A DNA stretch of 64,000 bases from Paenibacillus spongiae (GTDB lineage Bacteria; Bacillota; Bacilli; Paenibacillales; Paenibacillaceae). Within the stretch, counting starts at the first letter, position 1. Each line of letters opens with the position of its first letter. Positions 33,544 to 42,423 of this stretch are shown in pieces. The position numbers and the translations under genes are program-made. A model generated the notes under the pieces. It saw only the letters and a list, made by a program, of their open reading frames with translations. It had not been told where the DNA came from and made no database searches. Where the stretch lies: the NCBI RefSeq assembly GCF_024734895.1, contig NZ_CP091430.1, positions 5,102,501 to 5,166,500 of the forward strand, written 5' to 3'.

Positions 33544-33619
33544 GGTAGCTGGCTGCCATCCATTCGGGAAGGCCCTGTAGCTTTGCGTCCCTGCCTTTCG
33601 GCAGGTTTGCCGTTATCGT
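33544..33619 (-). promoter_or_regulatory. c-di-GMP-I (GEMM-I) riboswitch, downstream copy
   Basis: The minus-strand RNA holds the GEMM-I core: GGCAAACC, a CGAAAG tetraloop-type P2 hairpin, GGGACGCAAAGCTAC, GGGCCT, then GGCAGCCAGCTACC. Its 3' strand ends only about 3 bases before the AAAGGAG ribosome-binding site of the transglutaminase-like gene, so translational control is likely. It is about 97% identical to the upstream copy. Confidence 0.93.
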
Positions 33620-33659
33620 ACTTGTTTCATCGGAACAAACAAAAAAAGCCTGAACATTC

Positions 33660-33736
33660 GGTAGCTGGCTGCCATCCATTCCGGGAAGGCCCTGTAGCTT
33701 TGCGTCCCTGCCTTTCGACAGGTTTGCCGTTATCGT
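33660..33736 (-). promoter_or_regulatory. c-di-GMP-I (GEMM-I) riboswitch, upstream copy
   Basis: Same core as the copy at 33544 with only two differences (one P2 wobble and one extra G in the P3 region). It is followed in the minus direction by CAGGCTTTTTTTG, a seven-T run that could end a terminator whose AGCC arm would compete with the riboswitch 3' strand. Copies are 116 bases apart. Confidence 0.93.
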
Positions 33737-33833
33737 GTGGCTTTATCTACGACATAATCACTGGATTCTATGTTCAATATACATGACTGCTAGACTACTG
33801 TCTATCTATTCATGCAATAATTTCGCGATGATT

Positions 33834-33868
33834 GGCGAGGCCTGACGCGCTTGCATCAGGCCCCGCCC
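33834..33868 (-). terminator. hairpin after the adhesin gene
   Basis: GGGGCCTGA and TCAGGCCTC form a strong stem with further GGC/GCC pairs. It lies just past the adhesin stop; it lacks a T run, so termination is only probable. Confidence 0.5.
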
Positions 33869-33881
33869 CATTGGATCGCTA

Positions 33882-36800
33882 TTATTGCGTCTTGCCGTTC
33901 ATTCTTCTTCTGATGAGCATGAATGCTCCCAGAATAATAATGCCAAGACCCGCAAATTGATACGGCAGGCTGCTGTCTTCTCCGGTCTTCGGCAAGGTTG
34001 TGAGCCCACTGCTGGATGGTTTTCCTTTCGGGCCTCCGTCCAGGCCTCCAAGCGGATTACGATCCGTATCAACTTCATACAAGTCCTCGGGCGAAGTACC
34101 CGGCTTGACGTTCGTCCCCGGTTTGCTCGGGTTAGTCGTATCTGTCGGAGTTCCCGGTTTGCCCGGCTCTGACGGATCTGTCGGCTCTCCAGGCTTGGTC
34201 GGAGGCGTTTCTTCCTCTCCCGGCTCTGTTGGCGTTTCCGGATCAACTTCTTCTTCCGGTTCCGTCGGCTCGCCTGGATCTACTACCGGCGGCCAAGGAA
34301 ATACTGGCGGAGGAGTCGGATTAACCGGCGGATCCGGCAGCTTCTTGTTCGTTATCGTTTCGAGCGCGTTCGCCGAATTAATCGTAACTTCAAGATCAGC
34401 TGCATTCAACTCGTATCCTGCAGGAGCTTTGATCTCCTTCAAGATGTAAGTGCCGTATCTGAGATTTGTGAAATCGGCTTTGCCGTCCGCATCGGTCGTC
34501 TGCTGGCTGCCCGGTACAATCGTCCCATTCGATAGCTTGCGATCTAATTGGAATACGGCACCAGGAAGCGTTACGACTGTGTTCTTCTCATCAACCTTAA
34601 GGATGGACAGGCTGCCTCTCAATCCGCTGCCTGTACCCGACCCGGACGATTTGCCGACTACGATGGTCTTCTCCGAGCTCAAATCGGTTACGTTTACGCC
34701 CGTGCCCGCGAACGTGACTGCGTTGCTTAACTCATCCCCGTCGTCCGCGGCAATCGTAGATTTGTATTCCAAGATGTAAGCGGTGCTGATCGGATTCTTG
34801 AAAGAAAGTTCGAAGGTTTGTCCGCCGCCGGCTGCCTTCGTTACGGCAACGGTATAATCCGTTCCTTGGACCAGCTCTTTGCTTACGTCCTTCGTCACTC
34901 CGCCGTTCCCGTCAACAATCGCTTGATATAGATGGAACGAATCTTCTTTGATGATTTGCCCATCGCTGGATTCATCGATAATTTTGGCATTCGTAACATG
35001 GGATTGACCTTGATTGATCGTAATCGTCCAATCAATGTCGCCCCCGTTCTGCTTGCCGCCCTTCGTTACATACTCGGTACCGTGGGGAATCGCAACCGAT
35101 GCGTACAAGCCTTCGGTAACTTTATCGATTCCCTCATGCAGATATGCCGTATTTTCTACTTTATCCGCGATAATCGTATTATCCAATATCGTTTCGAACG
35201 TGACATAGTAAGGCTTGTCGATCGTTTGATTAAACTTCACATGCAGCTTGTTATCTCCATCGACGGAGTGCGTATAAATCGTTCCGTCATCTGGAATAGG
35301 GGTGCTGGCAATCTGGAACCCCCCGTCCTTCTTAATGCTCATGTCAAACAATTTCAACGATCCGTCTACGAATGATTGACCGGCAAGCAGCGGATCGATC
35401 AGTTCAGCGTTGCTGACCGTTTTGCCGTTGTAGTTAAAGCCAACCTTCCACGTAACCTTCTTCGTTACCGGATTATAAGATCCGTTCTTGAATCCGTTGA
35501 GCTTGGCTTGCCCCTTTGGATCGAAATCCGATCCGGCTGTAACGCTGTGCGGCTTGCCGTCCGCATCCTCCCAAGTTATTACAGCTGTATTCTTAGATGC
35601 TTGCAGCGTACCGAAATCCCAATCCGTGCTGTAGAATTTCGTCTCGTACGTAATATTGAACGCCGTCGTTACAGGCTCCTTCAGATGAATGCTGAAGCCC
35701 TTCGTGTAATCGTGGACGCCAGGTGAAGACTCTGGATAAATGATGTCGTACTTCGATGGATCCAGTCCAACAACAGACAGCGTATTAGGGATCAGCTCCA
35801 GCTTGCCGCCTGTGAACGTATCCGCAATCTTCAAATCTGTCATCGGCTTGTTATTGCCGTTGATCTGAATATTCCATTTTATCGTTTTGCTGATATAGTC
35901 CGCATCCAAGGACTTGATTCCGAACTGCTGGAAAATCCACCGGTCCTTCGGAACGGGATCGGTCCCCTTCGTCGAAACCGTGTTCGTTATTTTCTCATTG
36001 GCATATACGGGACCTGTCGGCTGTGTCTTGTACTCGATCTCGTATGCGGTATTGATGGCCGAATTGAATTGAAGTTCAAATCCAGCCTTCCCATCCTTGG
36101 CCGGGATCGGAGTATCTGTATAATTCTGAACCTCGCTGCCTCGGGTGCCGTTACCGTTACCGTCAACCGTAACATTATAAACATGCAGAGTTCCTGGTAC
36201 TAAGGCTTGACTGTCATTGAACAAATCCGTCAGCTTGGCATCCGCTTGAGGAATGTCCATCTCGCCGTAATTGTACTTGATCGTCCACGTAATGGTTTGA
36301 GAACTCCGGTCATAGGCGGATTCTTTGTCCAACAGCTTGCCATAAGAGACATCGACGGAAGCTGTGGCATCTACGGGCGTAATGCCTTCGCCGCTTAATA
36401 CGGCCGTATTATCAAACTTCTCCAGCCGATCCGTCAGCTTCGTCGAATACTCAATGCGGTAAGCGGAGTCGATCTCGTTCAGGAACGTAATTTTAAAGTC
36501 TTTATCGTTATTGTCTCCTGTCTTCTCCACCTTGTAATCGGTATTCAAAACAAGCTCGACAGCAGCCGGATCAACGGAAACATTGCCTGCCAAATTTACC
36601 TTCAGCGGGAAAATGTGAATCGAACCGGGGTTCAACTCCATTCCTGCAGGAATTTCATCCGTAACGACCGCATCTTTGATCTTGTCGAGCTTCTTGTTCG
36701 CATCGATCGTCCAGTTGATGTTTTTAGCATTTTTGCTTTTGTCGGGAATACCCGACTTTTCAATCGTCTTGCTTACATTGGGAATGAATTTAAGCGGAAC

Positions 36801-37316
36801 CTTGACCACTTTATTGTTAATCTCGGCAAGTTCCACAACCGTGGTCGTTTCTTTGATCTTATCCATGTTCCACTTCGTCTCGAAGGTCATTGTGCCGCCT
36901 ACCGCGTCTGCGTCGACATCCGGCGCAAAGGTCATGACGACTTTGTTATCGGCTGCAGAGGCTATGAATGTACCGATCGACGCGTCGGTCAGAACACCCG
37001 TAATATCAGGGCCGACAATCTTGAACTGCTCCGGAAGATAGAAGGTGAATGTATCGCCGCCTACGTATCCGTGACTATTCGGAAACGCCCATTCATAATT
37101 CAGCTTGACGACCATGCCGTCTTCGATTGCAATCGGCTGATCCAATGGCACCTTGCTGCCATCCTTCTTGGTCACCTCCATAGATGCGCTTGTCAGAATG
37201 TTTTCCTCGATGACCCCGTTGTTGGACGCCGCGTCGGCGACATTCAACCCGGTAAAGCCGCTCATGCTCTGCAGCAGGAACAGCATTCCCACTACAACCA
37301 AACTTAACTTCTTCAT
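33882..37316 (-). CDS. LPXTG-anchored surface protein with adhesin repeats and CnaB domain
   Basis: 1144 residues. A signal peptide (KKLSLVVVGMLFLLQSM) is followed by an N-terminal adhesin-like domain, then several repeats of about 130 residues with the pattern ..ITWTI.., ..DLF..., ..EIEYKT.. (Cna/SpaA-type all-beta modules). A CnaB-like domain lies near residue 900 (LPGAVFQLDR, YGTYILKEIKAPAGYEL with the isopeptide-type Glu), then a Pro/Glu/Gly-rich wall-spanning stretch and the sorting signal LPKTG at about 1108-1112 with a hydrophobic segment and RRRMNGK tail. It should be wall-linked by the sortase at 31978. Ligand unknown. Confidence 0.93.
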   Translation of the reverse strand: MKKLSLVVVGMLFLLQSMSGFTGLNVADAASNNGVIEENILTSASMEVTKKDGSKVPLDQPIAIEDGMVVKLNYEWAFPNSHGYVGGDTFTFYLPEQFKIVGPDITGVLTDASIGTFIASAADNKVVMTFAPDVDADAVGGTMTFETKWNMDKIKETTTVVELAEINNKVVKVPLKFIPNVSKTIEKSGIPDKSKNAKNINWTIDANKKLDKIKDAVVTDEIPAGMELNPGSIHIFPLKVNLAGNVSVDPAAVELVLNTDYKVEKTGDNNDKDFKITFLNEIDSAYRIEYSTKLTDRLEKFDNTAVLSGEGITPVDATASVDVSYGKLLDKESAYDRSSQTITWTIKYNYGEMDIPQADAKLTDLFNDSQALVPGTLHVYNVTVDGNGNGTRGSEVQNYTDTPIPAKDGKAGFELQFNSAINTAYEIEYKTQPTGPVYANEKITNTVSTKGTDPVPKDRWIFQQFGIKSLDADYISKTIKWNIQINGNNKPMTDLKIADTFTGGKLELIPNTLSVVGLDPSKYDIIYPESSPGVHDYTKGFSIHLKEPVTTAFNITYETKFYSTDWDFGTLQASKNTAVITWEDADGKPHSVTAGSDFDPKGQAKLNGFKNGSYNPVTKKVTWKVGFNYNGKTVSNAELIDPLLAGQSFVDGSLKLFDMSIKKDGGFQIASTPIPDDGTIYTHSVDGDNKLHVKFNQTIDKPYYVTFETILDNTIIADKVENTAYLHEGIDKVTEGLYASVAIPHGTEYVTKGGKQNGGDIDWTITINQGQSHVTNAKIIDESSDGQIIKEDSFHLYQAIVDGNGGVTKDVSKELVQGTDYTVAVTKAAGGGQTFELSFKNPISTAYILEYKSTIAADDGDELSNAVTFAGTGVNVTDLSSEKTIVVGKSSGSGTGSGLRGSLSILKVDEKNTVVTLPGAVFQLDRKLSNGTIVPGSQQTTDADGKADFTNLRYGTYILKEIKAPAGYELNAADLEVTINSANALETITNKKLPDPPVNPTPPPVFPWPPVVDPGEPTEPEEEVDPETPTEPGEEETPPTKPGEPTDPSEPGKPGTPTDTTNPSKPGTNVKPGTSPEDLYEVDTDRNPLGGLDGGPKGKPSSSGLTTLPKTGEDSSLPYQFAGLGIIILGAFMLIRRRMNGKTQ

Positions 37317-37441
37317 CGTTCTTTAATAACCTCCGATTCTTACATTCCATATTGTTAAATACAATCTTCAATCCATCCTAGCATTGCAACATGTCCAAAA
37401 TCTGACCAAAATCGACAATCCATGACTTTTTCCGGTGAAAT

Positions 37442-37482
37442 AAAAAAAGAGCCGGGCAGCGTATTGCTGCTTCAGGCTCTTA
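37442..37482 (-). terminator. Rho-independent terminator of response regulator gene
   Basis: In the minus direction AAGAGCC pairs with GGCTCTT and GCAGC with GCTGC, followed by a seven-T run, 5 bases past the stop at 37487. It separates the regulator from the adhesin gene. Confidence 0.9.
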
Positions 37483-37486
37483 TGTA

Positions 37487-38623
37487 TTAATCCACTAGCG
37501 GACGAATGCTATTAAATAACCGTTTTGCCGTTTCTGATGGCTCGGAATCATATTCTCGGCGCATCATGCCGGAGAGAAGCTCATATTGCTGTTGAGCCAG
37601 CGAATGATGGTCTTCATTCACATAATGCTCAATAAGAGCTTCGTATATTTCCTCCGAATGCGGGTACTGCCGCTGCAGTCCCTCGTACATGTCAACCGCC
37701 TTGTCGCCTTGGCCTTCGCTTGCCCAGAAGCGGCACAGCTGCATCCCTTGCCGATAACATAAGCTTCGCAGGCGCTGACGTTCACCATGCGTCCATATGT
37801 AGTCTTGCTCGTTCAAATAATCGCCCGGATAGTCGTCCAGCAGCCGATGGTAGTCATCCGCTGATTCAACCGACAGAGGCGGGAGCTTGCCGATCGCTTC
37901 CTCCCACTCCTGCATATCGACTTGAAGCCCCTCCGTGCTCAGCCAATAGCCGTCCCCGCTGTTGAGAAGCTTGATGTTCAAGGAGGCCGACTCGAATGTT
38001 TTGCGGAGTCTGTAAATCGTCGTGTACATATGGGTAAAGCCCTTCTTCTCGTCAGAGTCCGGCCATAACAGCTCGAGCAGCACCTCCTTCCGGACCGGCT
38101 GTCCGCGCTTGTACACCAGATAGGCGAATAATTCGCGGGACTTGGAGGTTCGCCAGGACAGCGGCTCCCCGTCATGCCCGAAGACGTTCATCGTCCCTGC
38201 GCATTGCACGCGGACAGCGGGCTCCGGTTCCTCCGCCTCTTTCATGACCGAAGCACGGCGATTCATCGTCTCCTGCTGAAGCCTGGCAACCGTCTGCTCG
38301 AGACGATGCGGCTGCACCGGCTTCAATACATAGTCGACGGCGTTCAATTCAAATGCTTTCACGGCATATTCCTCATAAGCCGTGACGAATACGATCGCGA
38401 TCGACTCATGAATCATTTGCAGCTTCTCCGCAACTTGAATCCCGTTCATCTCCGGCATGTCGATATCGACAAAAGCAACGTCCGGCTGCAGTTCCTCAGC
38501 TGCCGATACCGCTTGAACCGGCAGAGAAAACGTGCCAATGATCTTCACGTCTTCGAACCGTTTCAACTGATGCTCCAAGCTTCTAAGCGCAAGCGGCTCG
38601 TCATCGAGCAGTAACGCGTTCAT
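37487..38623 (-). CDS. response regulator with SARP-type DNA-binding and BTAD domains
   Basis: 378 residues from ATG 38623, behind AAAGGAG. The receiver domain (LLLDDEPLALRSLEHQL) has the phosphorylatable Asp in AFVDIDMPEMNG and Lys in YVLKPVQP. It is followed by an OmpR/SARP-like winged helix (SKSRELFAYLVYKRGQPVRKEVLLELLWPD, IYRLRKTFE) and a helical BTAD segment to the C terminus. REC-SARP-BTAD proteins are found in Paenibacillus-like genomes. It starts 13 bases after the hybrid kinase gene, so the two form a two-component pair. Target genes are not shown by the sequence; the adhesin gene lies downstream. Confidence 0.92.
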   Translation of the reverse strand: MNALLLDDEPLALRSLEHQLKRFEDVKIIGTFSLPVQAVSAAEELQPDVAFVDIDMPEMNGIQVAEKLQMIHESIAIVFVTAYEEYAVKAFELNAVDYVLKPVQPHRLEQTVARLQQETMNRRASVMKEAEEPEPAVRVQCAGTMNVFGHDGEPLSWRTSKSRELFAYLVYKRGQPVRKEVLLELLWPDSDEKKGFTHMYTTIYRLRKTFESASLNIKLLNSGDGYWLSTEGLQVDMQEWEEAIGKLPPLSVESADDYHRLLDDYPGDYLNEQDYIWTHGERQRLRSLCYRQGMQLCRFWASEGQGDKAVDMYEGLQRQYPHSEEIYEALIEHYVNEDHHSLAQQQYELLSGMMRREYDSEPSETAKRLFNSIRPLVD

Positions 38624-38636
38624 TCCTTCATCTCCT

Positions 38637-41600
38637 TTACATCGCATCAGAGCTTGATTGGACGATCGCTTCCCGTAATCGGAAAGCAACGGTCGTCCCT
38701 TCTTCCAACCGGCTTCGTATGTGCAATCCTTTGCCGTAAATTTGCTTCAGCCTTCTGTCCGTATTGCGCAGTCCGATCCCTGAGCCCGGCTTCGGACTCC
38801 CTTCTAGCAGCTTCGCCACCGTTAACTTGTCCATTCCGACACCGTTATCGATAATCGCCACATCCGCGCCTTCCGGGCACCTCGTTATCCGAATAACGAT
38901 CTCGCCGCCCTGAGACCGCCTTAGAATCCCATGCCTGACCGCATTCTCCACCAGGGTCTGGATCGTCAGCGGCGGGATGTACAGCCCTTGCACCAAGCCC
39001 TCGTCAACCTCAAAGCGCACCTGAATGCGGTCCTCGAACCGCTCTTTCTCGATGTGCAGATAGGAACGAACAAGAGCAAGCTCCTGCTCGAGCGGGACTA
39101 GACGCTCGGAATTGCGGAAATCGAAGCTGGCCTTCAAATAATTCCCGAACGCTTCAAGCAGGCTCCTCATCCGGGTTGTGTCAAAATCGCCTAAAGCGGC
39201 AATGGAATTTAACGTATTGAACAGGAAGTGGGGCTTAATTTGCGCCTGCAGCCATGCGGCCTCCAAGCGCAGCCGGTCGCGGACCGAATATTTCAGCTCG
39301 GTCAATGCCCATACCCGCATGCGTAATTCAGCTGCATCCACCGGTTTCGTCACGTAATCGTTAGCGCCGCATAGGAAGCCCGCCTGCAGGTCCTCCGGGC
39401 GGCTTCGGGCCGTCAATAGCAGGACGGGAAGCTCTGCAATCGTAAACCGGTCCCGGATGAGCCGCGTAAGCTCATAGCCCGACATAGCAGGCATCATAAC
39501 ATCGGCAATGATCATATCCCATTCTCTCGAATCCAGGACGGACAGCGCCTCCCTGCCGCTGCCGGCCGTAATGACTCTGCAGCCATCCGCGGCCAGAATG
39601 TTCTCCATCACAATCCGGTTGACGGAATCGTCGTCGATGATCAAGACGATCGGCCCTTCGCCATCTGCCTTGGCATGAGGCTTGGCGATTGCTTCATCAA
39701 GCCCCTCCGGCGGAATGGAAACGGCCGCTTCCGAATCGCTGGAGACATCGGTCAGCCATCCCATCGGCGGATTTTCCGGCACGGCTGAATAGGCTGAATA
39801 GGCTGCGCCGGCCAAACTCAACGAGAACGTGAAGGAGGAGCCTTGGCCGCGGACCGAGCTCACCTGGATCACTCCCCCATGCAGCTCTACAAGCTGCTTG
39901 CAGATGCTCAGGCCAAGCCCGATTCCGCCGCTGATCGCCGTTATTCCGGTTTCTCCCTGCTCGTAAGGCTCGAATACTTTGCTCTGCTGCTCGACGTCCA
40001 TCCCGACACCGGTATCGACGACGTGAATCATCGCTTGCCCGCCTTCCGCCTGAGCCCTGACCGTGATGACGCCTTCATTCGTGAACTTGACGGCGTTATG
40101 CAGTAGATTGAACAGAATTTGGATAAGCCGGCTCTCGTCGGCGATCACCATAGGGAATGTCTTCGGTATTTGATTGTCGAACCGGATCTGCTTGCCTTCC
40201 GTCATGAAACGCAGCATATCGATAACGCCTGCCGCAACCGTTTGAATCTGAACCGGCTTCTCTTTCAGACGAATCCCCTTTTCCTTAAGCAGCGTCAGAT
40301 CCAGCAGATCATTAAGCATAAACGACATCCGCCGCCCGACAGTTACAATAAGCTCCAGATTCCGGGTGTTCCGCTCTCCTAGGACGCTCTTCTCGGTTTC
40401 CAAGACCGTCTGAGTGATGTTCAGAATACCATGCAGCGGGTTACGCAATTCGTGGGATACGTTCGCCAGAAAATCATCCTTTCGCTTCACTTCCTCCTGA
40501 AGCTTCTCCGACAGATGCGCCGTCAGAGCGGCGGAAGAGTTATACCGCCTGAACCAGAAGGATGAAGAAGCCAGAAACGCGACGGTCAAGTCAATCGGGT
40601 AAAACTCCGCAACATACCAGCCGGTATTCTTAAGCAATCCGCCAATACCGCTTAGGATGATCGCAATCGTGCCCAACATCAGAAATACGGCATCCTTGCT
40701 GCCCGACTTGATCAGACGTATCGTAACGATCAGGAAGATCACGATCGACATGAGCAGCATCATAAAATTGATGAGCATAGCTGGCAACAAAATCGTGACC
40801 GGAAGAACGACTGCGAAAGCAATAGCCGCCGTATTCAATACTTGCATCGGCCGGTAAGCTCTATGCGGCATATAGTCAGGCAGAAGCCCCCGGCCGAATT
40901 TGAGCAGAAATAAGGCAATGCCGCCCAATGACATGATCTGCAACCTGATCGTCGTATCCCGGCTCAGGGATAACCATTGCTGCAGCAGTCTGTCATCGTC
41001 CGTAAGCACCATCAGCATGGCGCTGAACACGAGCGCCGCGAAGGTCAGGAGCACCTTCTCTCGCGCGCCGAATAAATAAATGAGCAGCGCATATATGACA
41101 TGCAGCCCCAGCACGACGGTTACCAAGAACTCCATCGCGAAATTAAAGCGCATTTCCCCGGAAACGGCAGCTTCGGTCCCGAACTTGATGGAATAGGAGA
41201 TTCCGCCGGTACTTCTGTCAGAATAATTAGCCGCTTGTATCACGACATCGATCGTACCGTTGTCAGGATTGAATGCAACGGAATAAAGCGAATTGCCGTC
41301 CTTAAATCCCTGCTTCGATTCAGCCGGTTTGCCAGAGCCCTCCAACAGACGTCCGTTTACGTAAAGCTCGGATGACGTAGCGACTCCCTTCAGGCGGATG
41401 CGGAACAACCGCTCATCCTCCGGATCAAGGAGAATGCGCAGCCGATAGGAGCCATAGCCGTAATTGGACCCGGTGTCCGGAGAGAGCGTCTTTCCCCAAT
41501 TGCCCGGAACTTGGATCGACACGGGAGCCTCGCCGGCTGCTTCCTTACCAACCGCTTCTTTCATAATGAGCTTGTTTGGATAAAATTCCCATTCACCATC

Positions 41601-41789
41601 TAATGCGATGATGCTATCTGAATCCAATTTTGATCCGCGGAGATCCATTACCCCCCGGACGATGGGGATCGGTTCCGACGGGAGCTGGAGATAGATCCAT
41701 AACACCCGAATACCTACCAATACGAGTAAAAATGTTAGCGTCATACAAACAAGTGTTCTTTTTGACATAATACTCGTAGTATTCGACAC
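38637..41789 (-). CDS. hybrid sensor histidine kinase with 7TM domain and two kinase modules
   Basis: 1050 residues. After one N-terminal membrane segment comes an extracellular 7TMR-DISM-type jelly roll (ALDGEWEFYPNKL, VPGNWGKTL), then seven membrane segments. HisKA is seen in DFLANVSHELRNPLHG (phospho-His about 450) with a HATPase domain (GIGLGLSICKQLVELHGG). A receiver domain follows (IVLIIDDDSVNRIVM, ADVMMPAMSG, YVTKPVD), then a second, LytS-type kinase unit (AQIKPHFLFNTLNSIA) and HATPase (DNGVGMDKL, GSGIGLRNTDRRL). Both kinase types in one chain are unusual. Start GTG 41789 has AAAGGA upstream; ATG 41768 is possible. The jelly roll suggests sugar sensing. Confidence 0.93.
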   Translation of the reverse strand: MSNTTSIMSKRTLVCMTLTFLLVLVGIRVLWIYLQLPSEPIPIVRGVMDLRGSKLDSDSIIALDGEWEFYPNKLIMKEAVGKEAAGEAPVSIQVPGNWGKTLSPDTGSNYGYGSYRLRILLDPEDERLFRIRLKGVATSSELYVNGRLLEGSGKPAESKQGFKDGNSLYSVAFNPDNGTIDVVIQAANYSDRSTGGISYSIKFGTEAAVSGEMRFNFAMEFLVTVVLGLHVIYALLIYLFGAREKVLLTFAALVFSAMLMVLTDDDRLLQQWLSLSRDTTIRLQIMSLGGIALFLLKFGRGLLPDYMPHRAYRPMQVLNTAAIAFAVVLPVTILLPAMLINFMMLLMSIVIFLIVTIRLIKSGSKDAVFLMLGTIAIILSGIGGLLKNTGWYVAEFYPIDLTVAFLASSSFWFRRYNSSAALTAHLSEKLQEEVKRKDDFLANVSHELRNPLHGILNITQTVLETEKSVLGERNTRNLELIVTVGRRMSFMLNDLLDLTLLKEKGIRLKEKPVQIQTVAAGVIDMLRFMTEGKQIRFDNQIPKTFPMVIADESRLIQILFNLLHNAVKFTNEGVITVRAQAEGGQAMIHVVDTGVGMDVEQQSKVFEPYEQGETGITAISGGIGLGLSICKQLVELHGGVIQVSSVRGQGSSFTFSLSLAGAAYSAYSAVPENPPMGWLTDVSSDSEAAVSIPPEGLDEAIAKPHAKADGEGPIVLIIDDDSVNRIVMENILAADGCRVITAGSGREALSVLDSREWDMIIADVMMPAMSGYELTRLIRDRFTIAELPVLLLTARSRPEDLQAGFLCGANDYVTKPVDAAELRMRVWALTELKYSVRDRLRLEAAWLQAQIKPHFLFNTLNSIAALGDFDTTRMRSLLEAFGNYLKASFDFRNSERLVPLEQELALVRSYLHIEKERFEDRIQVRFEVDEGLVQGLYIPPLTIQTLVENAVRHGILRRSQGGEIVIRITRCPEGADVAIIDNGVGMDKLTVAKLLEGSPKPGSGIGLRNTDRRLKQIYGKGLHIRSRLEEGTTVAFRLREAIVQSSSDAM

Positions 41790-41953
41790 GAATCGTTATA
41801 TTCCTTTTGATCGGGGACCTCATTCCCTCTGGCCGAGAACCAACAGCTATATGAACAACATGCGGAGGGTGACACATGCTGACATGAGTAGGTTTCGGCT
41901 TCATAATCTTGCATATTGTACAATTCTAAGCAGGAAAAAGGCGCTCCGATACA

Positions 41954-42092
41954 GGTATTGTTGTAGATTCTGCAACAATACCTCCAATCGAGATGCTAGC
42001 ACGTGCTTTTCTGGCCTTGATGATGTATAAAGTACAACAATTCAGCCTCAGACACGGATTTATGAAGCTATTTTTGCACTTTGTACACCATT
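41954..42092. repeat. dispersed palindromic repeat, locus A
   Basis: GGTATTGTTG and CAACAATACC form perfect 10-base arms around 9 bases at 41954-41982. Related sequences follow at about 42024 (TGTATAAAGTACAACAA) and 42078 (ACTTTGTACACC). The same motifs recur at 60113-60302, including a shared GTATAA-GTACAA-AATTC-GCC stretch, so this is a dispersed family. Confidence 0.75.
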
Positions 42093-42346
42093 GTCAACGA
42101 AACGATGTACGAACCGTCCTCGAAACCATCTGCCAAACTATCGCCAGATAAAGGTTTATCATCTCGTTGCCGGCCATGAACGTCGCATCATAAGATCAGG
42201 TGCTAATGTGATCCGGAACAGGCTAGAAAAATGAATCCTCGGCCTTCAGGTTCGACTCGGCATACATCGCCATAATCGCCATATCCGGAGGATACTACAT
42301 ATACGATAGATTTTAATCTGCTAAGAAGAAGCGCCCTTAGAACAAA

Positions 42347-42383
42347 CAAAGCGGGAGTCAGGCTGCAATGCCTGATCTCCCGC
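42347..42383 (-). terminator. Rho-independent terminator of the transport operon
   Basis: In the minus direction GCGGGAG pairs with CTCCCGC and CAGGC with GCCTG, followed by TTTGTTTGTT. It lies about 40 bases past the last gene of the 16.4-kb operon. Confidence 0.85.
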
Positions 42384-42423
42384 TTCTTCACTCATTCTTC
42401 CATTCCATCCCTTTTTGTTACGC

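Larger units (their letters stand above)
41790..42423. other. 634-bp non-coding region with palindromic repeats
   Basis: No supported gene. It contains members of the TTGTTGTA...TACAACAA repeat family (41954-42092) and the terminator of the binding-protein operon (42347-42383). Confidence 0.7.

Noticed and set aside
36615-37307. 230-residue plus-strand frame
   Set aside because: Antisense to the adhesin gene; no motif or ribosome-binding site.
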